This document shows, piece by piece, positions 56,922 through 64,000 of a stretch of DNA of 64,000 nt. Within the stretch, counting starts at the first letter, position 1. Each line of letters begins with the position of its first letter. This stretch comes from Loxodes magnus. Taxonomy: Eukaryota; Ciliophora; Karyorelictea; Loxodida; Loxodidae. The stretch covers positions 1,364,001 through 1,428,000 of the forward strand of contig CAMPDV010000020.1 in assembly GCA_946699065.1 (NCBI GenBank). Direction: 5' to 3'. A model generated the notes under the pieces. It saw only the letters and a program-made list of their open reading frames with translations. It did no database searches and had not been told where the DNA came from. A program made the position numbers and the translations under genes.

Positions 56922-58394
56922 ATGGTTAAAAAAGCAGGTAAAAAAACAGAAAAAAAGGAACAGGATGCAACTTAGTTGTTAACAGGCCCTGATTAGCAAG
57001 CTTAAGAGAATTATAGAGAACTTCTGCTTACAAGAGTGTCTGAAAAAGCCTTGCAAGAGAGAGTTGAAAGAGTAACTAATAATTTCAAAGATTTCTAGAT
57101 TAAAGCTAATGAAACTATTAAGGACCTCGAATAAAATAATCTAACTTAGCAGTAAAAAATATAAACATTGAATTAATAGCTAAGAGAAACCAGAGCTGAA
57201 AAGTAGCAACTAGAAACAGAAATTGAATAATTAAAAGACAAAATCGATAAAAATCAAAAAAATTATGAAGAGTAAATAGAGGAACTCAACGTTTAGCACA
57301 TTAATGATCTTAAAATCGCAGACTAAAAATATAAATCTTTGCTATCTAATTATGAAATGCTTAATTAATATAAAGAAGATAAAGCTTAAAAGGAAAGTGA
57401 AATAGAAAGGCTGAAAAAGATGTTAGATGATGAAAAAGTAAGGCACAATAATGAACTTTCTAACATAGAAAGAGAAAAAATTTAGTCTGAAGATAGGTTG
57501 AAAAAAGAAGTGCTAGCTAAAATAAAATAGACAAAAACTAAATTAATGGCTCTTAATGATTAATAATTACATTCAACTACAAAGCTTACAGTGCTAGAAA
57601 ATCATCGCTTGACATAAGAATTAGAATATTAATCTAAATAAACTGAAAAGCTTCTATACAAAAATGCTTAATTGTAAGAATAAGTATAAGGGCTAAAGCG
57701 TGATATTGAAGTTCATAAGTAAGTAGAGGCAGAATTAGCCAAAAGATCCCATCATTACTAAAAGGTAATTAAGAAATATCAAACGAAACTAAAATAAATA
57801 GAAGAGACAAATAATATTTAAATATCTATTTAAAGCTCAGTAATGGAGTCACATGATGCTTCGTCACGTTCACTAGATGCAATATCTATGGAATAGAAAC
57901 TAATAGCTTATGAAGCTTAAATAAGACTTTTGTAGTAAGACTTAAATTAATCTAATAAAGATAAAGAGTTCTTTAAGCAAAAGGTTGAGTCTTTTGCAAC
58001 TCCTTTAACTAATTTGAACACTTTACTTAGAGATTATATAAACAACTTTTAAACTTTTTCATAGTCAGAAATTTCATCTGAGGAAGTATAAAAACTCATT
58101 GGAACTCCACAACAGGAATGAACTATTGAAGATAAGGTATTAGTAGTTGAGTTACTGCTTAAGCATATTGAGCCATATATTAATCCAAGTATCTAATTCA
58201 TATACCAGGAAATTTAGAAATCAAAGCAAAATTCCTTATCCTCACACTAGAAATCTTAGTCATTAAGGAATTTAAATAAAGACGTACCAATAGACAGTCC
58301 TAAAAGTTTATAAAGTAGTATAAATTTCCCCAATACAAAGAGTAAATTGACAAAATATAAAGAACAAGTAACGAAATTACCTAAAATAGTGTGA
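56922..58394 (+). CDS. Coiled-coil protein, possible ciliary (CFAP157-like)
   Basis: A 490-residue protein that begins MVKKAGKKTEKK, a Lys-rich start like those of CFAP157/BBOF1 basal-body and axonemal proteins. Residues about 35-345 are almost continuous heptad coiled coil, with a conserved-looking segment KQVEAELAKRSHHYQKVIKK near 265-285. The last 130 residues are Ser/Gln-rich with one ordered patch (QQEWTIEDKVLVVELLLKHI). There is no intron. TGA codes the Trp of QEWTIED and ends the gene at 58392-58394. Coding is certain; the CFAP157 link rests on overall pattern and the basic N-terminus, and other coiled-coil families are possible. Confidence 0.85.
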
Positions 58395-59234
58395 ATTTAT
58401 ATTAATAGACTTTTAATTAGCTTATGTGCTATTTAAATTTATTTCTATTCTGCTAATCCTTCGTATGAAATGAATATATCTTCGTATTATATAATTTACC
58501 CTATTTATTAACATTATTATTTATACTCTTATAACTAATTCAAGCTATGGTACAAATAGGGTAACTATTATAATATTATAACAGATTTCAAGATTTTCGT
58601 CTTACAAAATACTGAGAACATTATTTGAGCAATTTACTCTTAAGAAGCTTCTCTAAAATTTAATAATTAGTTTTAATCCTATTCTAAGCACCTGCTACAT
58701 CACTATAACTAAAGTAATAAAGTAGTTGTTTACTTCAATAAGCTTAAGTATTTCAAGTAATTAAATTCAAAAATAATAAAATGGCATTCTCCTAAAATAT
58801 AATCAATTGATAATGCTAAAGCTCTGCATGATATTTATAAAGCATAAAAGTAAATTAAAATAACTTTATTTCTTTGTATCTATGTATTAGTACCAAAGAA
58901 AATAAAGAAATACTTATCTTTATAATCTTTATCTGTAATCCTATTTAAGCATTTTTTATATTCTAAGTGCTTTTTTATATTGATGGCATTTTATATCAAT
59001 ATTTAATTGAATAAAGGTTACTGGTTTAAAAGTCTTGAATTAGATTTACTATTTTGAATTAGGAAATCCTAAAAGGAATTTTATATAGAGAAAAAATTAA
59101 AAGAGTTTTGAAGTTTTTTGTATTATTAAGCTTAGTACTAGTCTAGACTTACTGGATAGTTGAAAAAGTTGATTAATAAATAACTTAGAGATTAGAAATA
59201 AATAGAATTTATAACATTAATTTGAAAGACTATT
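58395..59234. other. AT-rich convergent spacer
   Basis: About 840 bases between two convergent genes. No gene or motif is seen. Confidence 0.45.
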
Positions 59235-60185
59235 TCATCCTAAGTTCCATTGGTGATTAAGCATTCTATCCTTAAAGCCAGCTATTTATGACTAAAACTT
59301 ACAGTAATTTTTGTTTTCAATCTTTTCTTATAAAATTTATCTGCATTCTTTAGTCATTTAATTTGGAGTGATATCTACAGGTTTACTAATGTCCTGTAAT
59401 AGAAATATTTTAAGTAATTTATACTTACCGTGTTTTTAAATGCAGGCCCACTATCATATGATATAATGCCTCCTAATGTATCCGTTCTTTTTTCAGTATT
59501 TTTTTTGCAAGATTTAGGATAAATTTCTTCTACTCTTTGTTTATTAAAATTGAATACATGAGAATTGAATGTAGGACTCTAAAGAGGTAGTTTCGTTGAA
59601 TCTGCTGATTCACCTCCTCCTAAAAAATATGCTTTATTTAGCTTTTTTGTCATTTCAGCTGAAGGTTCTGCTGGAAATCTAGGAGCTTTGACTTAAAGCT
59701 TAATGTAATCTAAATAAAGTTTAAAGTATACCTTATGTGATAGGATTTTTTGGTTTATTATTATAGATCTTTAAACCTCTTTTCTGCTCATAAATGCTCT
59801 ATGTCCCTACTTTAGGCTTTTCAATAGCTATTTCTTTAGGCTTTTAAATTTCTTCTTATTAAGATAATTAACTCTGAATGGCAGGATTATAATCTGTATG
59901 TTTTCTTCCTCTTTGAGTTTCTTTTCTCAACTCAGAATTTTGTATGTAACTTTCTACTTGTTTTCTAGAAATCTTTGGCTAATCAATCTCAGGTTTTTGA
60001 ACTATTGGATCTTTTTTTATAGCCTCAGGAGAATTCTGCACACGTTATTAGCAAGCAAGCTAAAATTTACTATATGCGTTTTGAACTCCTGGCTGGTTCC
60101 AATTATATCTAAAATTCTTCTACTTCTCTAACTCATGTTGTTAAGAAGGCTTAAGATCCAATAAACCTAATTTTTACTCTTTCAT
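59235..60185 (-). CDS. Unknown basic protein, three exons
   Basis: A 297-residue hydrophilic protein, rich in Lys, Gln, Pro and Asn, without membrane segments. It contains short conserved-looking motifs (NFRYNWNQPG, FLGGGESADS, GGIISYDSGPAFKN) but no family I recognise; a cytoskeletal or ciliary protein would fit the composition. Two introns are needed. One is 22 nt (59710-59731, GTATAC...TTTAG). The other is 35 nt (59394-59428, GTAAGT...TACAG), the same length as the first intron of the gene at 1533. After splicing, the frame closes at TGA 59235-59237 (NHQWNLG). The start is ATG 60185. It diverges from FZR1 across 507 bp. Confidence 0.82.
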
Positions 60186-60692
60186 TTTATAATATACCTT
60201 TATATGAAATTTAAAGCATTAAGAGCACAATTTTAGTTATAAATCTAAACCTTCATTACCTAATTATACTTACTAAAGTAACTAAATTACGATACTAAAG
60301 AACGCAAAACTAATAAGCTTTATGCTTACGAAATATGCTGTTTCTTATAGATCCTAAGTATCTTACTTTATATATGGATACTGCTATTAACTTTGCTTAT
60401 TAAACTAACTTTAATCTTCTAAAATCCTAAAGAATAATTTAAGTTTATGAGACTAAATTTATTATCAAAGCAGCAGAAGAGTTCAATGCATCGTAAATGA
60501 TATTACTCATTTACCAGCATCCTAATATAAATCTTAAGTAAAGAGCATATAAAAGGAAGTAACATTAGTATATAAGGATAGAGTTTGAAATAAGAAAATT
60601 CAATTCAATTCAATTTAATTTTCTTAAAAAGAGATTTAAAAATTTAAAGTATCTTAGGATATTATTTAAGCTTATTTAAATTTTTATTAACA
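60186..60692. promoter_or_regulatory. Divergent intergenic region
   Basis: 507 AT-rich bases between the unknown gene (-) and FZR1 (+), expected to contain both promoters. Short TTTAATT/CAATT repeats occur near 60600-60625. Confidence 0.4.
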
Positions 60693-61999
60693 ATGAAGAC
60701 GCCTGTCAAATCTCCATTTAGAAGAACTCCAATAAGTACCCCCCACTCTTCCGAAAAAACTAGCGATAGGTTTATACCCTTGCGATGCGCTCGTAACTTA
60801 ACTGGCCAGCTTAATTCTGCTTCCACTCCTAAATAATCTTGCGAAAATGCTACCTAAGCGTATACCGCTTTGATAGATAGTTAATTGTCAACCTAGAAAA
60901 TCAGCAAAACTTTGGCGTTTAGGTGTAATTTTGACGACAAAGAAAATATGTAAAAGGAGAACTGCAATCAATTGCTAGGTTCTTATGATATACTTGGTGA
61001 ATATATCACGAGGTAAATTGATAAAACTCCCTATAAAATTCTTGATGCTCCAATGCTTTAAGATGACTTTTATTTGAACTTGGTTGACTGATCAAACACT
61101 GATTACCTTGCAGTTGGATTAACAAGCAATGTTTATATTTGAAATGCCAAAACTTCACGTGTGTTCAAACTTTGCAATTTGGGATCTGATACAGTAACTT
61201 CCATCAGTTGAAATAGTACAGGTGAATATTTGAGCGTTGGCTCTAGTAAAGGAGAGGTATCCATTCTGGATATTGAGTAAAACAAAAAAATAAGGAATTA
61301 TAAGAGTCATGTGTAACGAGTTGGAGCTTCAAGTTGACTAGCAAACGAATAACTAAGTACCGGGTCGAGAGATCAAACTATTCAGCATCATGATTTGAGA
61401 AATAAAGAAGATTTCGTTATGGTTTTCAAAGGACACAAGCAAGAGGTCAGTTTTTATTTTAGATTTGTGGAATTAAGTGAAGTGATAACATGCTTGCTAG
61501 TGGCGGCAATGATAATAAGCTGTTAATTTGGAATTTAAGCAATAGTTCACCAATGTTAAAATTCAATGAGCATAAAGCTGCGGTAAAAGCAATCGCGTGA
61601 TCACCCCATTAAAGTGGCATTTTAGCAAGTGGAGGAGGTACTAGCGATACAACAATAAAATTTTGGAATACAAAAACCAATAGTTTAATTTCAAATATTA
61701 GAACTGGTAGTTAAGTTTGCAATTTAATGTGGAGTAAAACACGATAAGAGTTAGTGTCTACACATGGATACTCCTAGAATTAAGTAATTCTTTGGAAATA
61801 TCCTGAAATGTAAAAAATGTGTTCCTTGATGGGTCATCTTTAGAGAGTATTATACCTATCAATGAGTCCAGATGGATGCAATATAGTAACTGGTGCTGGC
61901 GATGAAACGTTGCGTTTTTGGAATATTTTTCCAGCCACTACGGAAATGAAGCAAAAAGAAAATTCAGTGTTATTCCCATCTGCATTTGATTTAAGGTGA
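60693..61999 (+). CDS. FZR1: APC/C activator Cdh1/Fizzy-related (WD40)
   Basis: A 429-residue activator that brings substrates to the anaphase-promoting complex at mitotic exit and in G1. The N-terminus has the C box DRFIPLR and two KEN triplets (DDKENMQKEN). The family block [20 protein letters not shown] leads into seven WD40 blades, with [47 protein letters not shown] and [11 protein letters not shown]. It ends FDLR, a variant of the C-terminal Ile-Arg tail. The motifs fit Cdh1/Fzr1 better than Cdc20. A 17-nt intron (61446-61462, GTCAGT...TTTTAG) lies between KQE and ICGIKW. At least six blade tryptophans are TGA; TGA 61997-61999 is the stop. Confidence 0.97.
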
Positions 62000-64000
62000 T
62001 TTCTTAATGACTGTACATTTTAGTATATAAATTTAAGTTGTCAATTTATGCTTGCATGCTATTTAGATCTATCTTCACATTTCAAACCACTTATTTCAAA
62101 ATAGATTCCTTAAGAGAATAAACTTTTTCACTCTTTTCTTTCTAAAATAGATAATCTCTATTTAAAAGATTTTTGATCTGCGATATATATTTTTATGATA
62201 TTTTTCAATTCATGCTATATATTGGCTTTAGATAGATGAAACTTCTTTCATTTCTTTCTAAAAATTGAAAATTATTTTTGTTGGTTCTCCTTAGTTTCTT
62301 CTATCTCCTTAATTATTTAAATTTTAAGGATTTAATAAATTAATAATTGCTCTGATATGGTTTATAATATGACTAATATATGGAATTGTTGTTATTTTTA
62401 TAATTATAGCCCTGATTAATAAAAATTTGAGTTACTTTAATTTATATTATTCCTAATATTTAAGTAGTTCTTCTTCTTTAAATGTTAAAGTAAATTCTAA
62501 TTTTATCATAGTAAGTTCCCTTAATCATTATGATAAATAAAATCTTGCTATCAGATAAATCTAATTCTCTTTTTGATTTTATTCACCTTATAGCTTCAAT
62601 TCAGTATCTGATAACGCGTCTGTAACTTACCACTTTCGAAGATAACTGATCTTAAACTGCTACTAGAAGTATATGCGCTAGTAGAGAATAAACGAAGTCA
62701 AATGATTTTGCGTGCTCTTGTATAATTACTATTATTAGTCGAAGAAATAATTAACCATAAGAAAGAAGATACAGTTTGAAAAGATAAATTTATAACTAAA
62801 ATTTTCAATTTAAATTATTTTCTTTCTTAATAGTTTTCAAGGGCTAACTGAATATATTTAAAGCTATTATTAATAAAATTTATTAATATAAATATTTAAT
62901 TCTAAAATCTTATTTACTTCTCTAACTATTATTTACCCTTCTATTAGTATTTCGTAATATTAAGTTACTATTAAATAACGTGAGACTTTTATATAGGACA
63001 AATTATTTTAATTTAACTTTTACAAATTATAAGTAATTTGATTATTCCAATAATTAGAAAATTAGCTTTTATACTTTAGTAACTATATGTAAATAAGTTC
63101 TTTCTTTATATATTTTTGATATAATAAGTTTGTAAAGACAATAAAGAAAGTTGTCTACTGATGATTCTATAGATGTTATAGTTAAAAATATAGTATTTTG
63201 TTGTTTTTAAAACCAATTTAACGAAAAATTTGAAGAAATAATTAGCGAGATGCCAATAGCCAATTAGACTTAGATTTAATTAATTACTAAACTATATTAG
63301 CCTTATGATTATTATCATTAACTTTAATTTAAGAATATTTCAAACTGATAAACTAAATATTATGCTTAGTACAAAACATCTATCAGTTTAGATTTTTATT
63401 ATCTTTCAAAATACTAAAGTTCTTTATAATGAAGGAAAATGTATATTTAAATTTTAGCTTTTAGGTAAAAGCATAAAGAGTTATACTAGGCAAATTAAAC
63501 ATAGATAAGTTATTCTATATTTATTCTTGTTAATCTTTGGTCCATCAAGGACTAATTTATCTTATAAGCTTTAGAAGTTAATTAATTAGCAATCTCAATT
63601 TTTAGAAATGCTTAAGATATAAAAAAAATAAAGTTTCTAAATTGAAATTTTGCTAAAATTAAATTAAATTAAATTTTAAATCAGATATTTCTATTTTAAA
63701 TACAAAAAAATTTAGGACTAAGTGAATTTATATTTTAGATTCAAATTAACTATATTAGATTCATACTTTTTATCTTTTTTCTTATATAGATTACTAAAAA
63801 TTAATCTCTATGCTTTTTGGCTTATCACTTTAGAAATTACTTTTATTAAAAATAATTTTATAAAAGAAGCTACTTTTAGTTTTATTTTTGCTGCTGATTC
63901 CATATTTTAATCATTTCTTAAAAATTTATTTTACAACTAGCACCAAGGTCTTTTAAAAGGATGAAAGAGTCGAGCATTATTATATTTTATATTATTTAAA
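62000..64000. other. AT-rich terminal region
   Basis: Two kilobases of low-GC sequence. A less AT-rich patch at about 62590-62720 is listed as a weak small ORF. The other open frames here, such as the plus-strand one at 63722, are Phe/Leu/Ile-rich and look like chance ORFs. Confidence 0.45.
62525..62758 (-). CDS. Weak small ORF
   Basis: From ATG 62758 to TGA 62525 the minus strand encodes 77 residues (start MVNYFFDQ, middle FKISYLRKWQVTDALSDTEL). It covers a patch with clearly higher GC than its surroundings. The plus strand is also open here from ATG 62530, so the coding strand, or whether this is an RNA gene, cannot be settled. Confidence 0.3.

Noticed and set aside
1-64000. Bacterial features such as operons, ribosome binding sites, CRISPR arrays and insertion sequences
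   Set aside because: The gene content, introns and reassigned code are those of a ciliate nucleus. No array of spaced repeats or intact transposase was seen.

Overview
The window is strongly AT-rich nuclear DNA from a ciliate that reads all three standard stop codons as sense. In every well-conserved gene, TAA and TAG fall where glutamine is expected and TGA falls where tryptophan is expected: the WD repeats of the Cdh1/Fzr1 protein, the TTLL core motifs and the RING-H2 tryptophan. TGA also ends most genes. This matches the karyorelict code (NCBI table 27). Six genes, however, seem to end at TAA, which is closer to the Condylostoma-type code (table 28). Introns are tiny (about 13 to 35 nt, mostly 16-22). 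Genes are separated by long AT-rich spacers on a 64 kb contiguous piece. I infer a karyorelict such as Loxodes, or a heterotrich relative; the species itself cannot be read from the sequence.

Layout. 1-9.3 kb: 3' end of a SPRY-domain gene, a coiled-coil gene (-), a small possible axonemal protein and an M1 zinc aminopeptidase. 10-16.1 kb: a Trm10 tRNA methyltransferase, a tandem helix-turn-helix protein (-) and three small unknown genes. 16.1-18.5 kb: no called gene. 18.5-25.9 kb: a tubulin tyrosine ligase-like enzyme, a Ser/Thr kinase (-) and a CCP5-type tubulin deglutamylase. 26-33 kb: a coiled-coil gene, a mitochondrial carrier, an FkbM methyltransferase, a membrane RING-H2 protein and a one-domain thioredoxin. 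33.3-42.6 kb: a 3073-residue IP3-receptor-like Ca2+ release channel. 42.9-44.0 kb: a coiled-coil gene. About 44.5 kb: a structured RNA gene candidate ending in a T-run. 44.8-48.1 kb: mostly no called gene. 48.1-58.4 kb: a five-finger C2H2 protein, a membrane hybrid histidine kinase, a second FkbM methyltransferase and a CFAP157-like coiled-coil protein. 59.2-62 kb: an unknown protein with two mini-introns and the APC/C activator Fzr1/Cdh1. 62-64 kb: AT-rich, with one weak small ORF.

How the genes relate. They are not an operon; each looks separately transcribed, sometimes from a shared divergent promoter (88 bp between the kinase and CCP5). Several products fit cilia and microtubules: the TTLL writer, the CCP5 eraser, the possible axonemal and CFAP157-like proteins, and possibly the dynein-type thioredoxin. 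The rest is housekeeping and signalling. The most unusual points are mixed TGA/TAA termination, the 13-35 nt introns and the structured RNA at 44.5 kb. Coordinates of stops and introns were read by eye.
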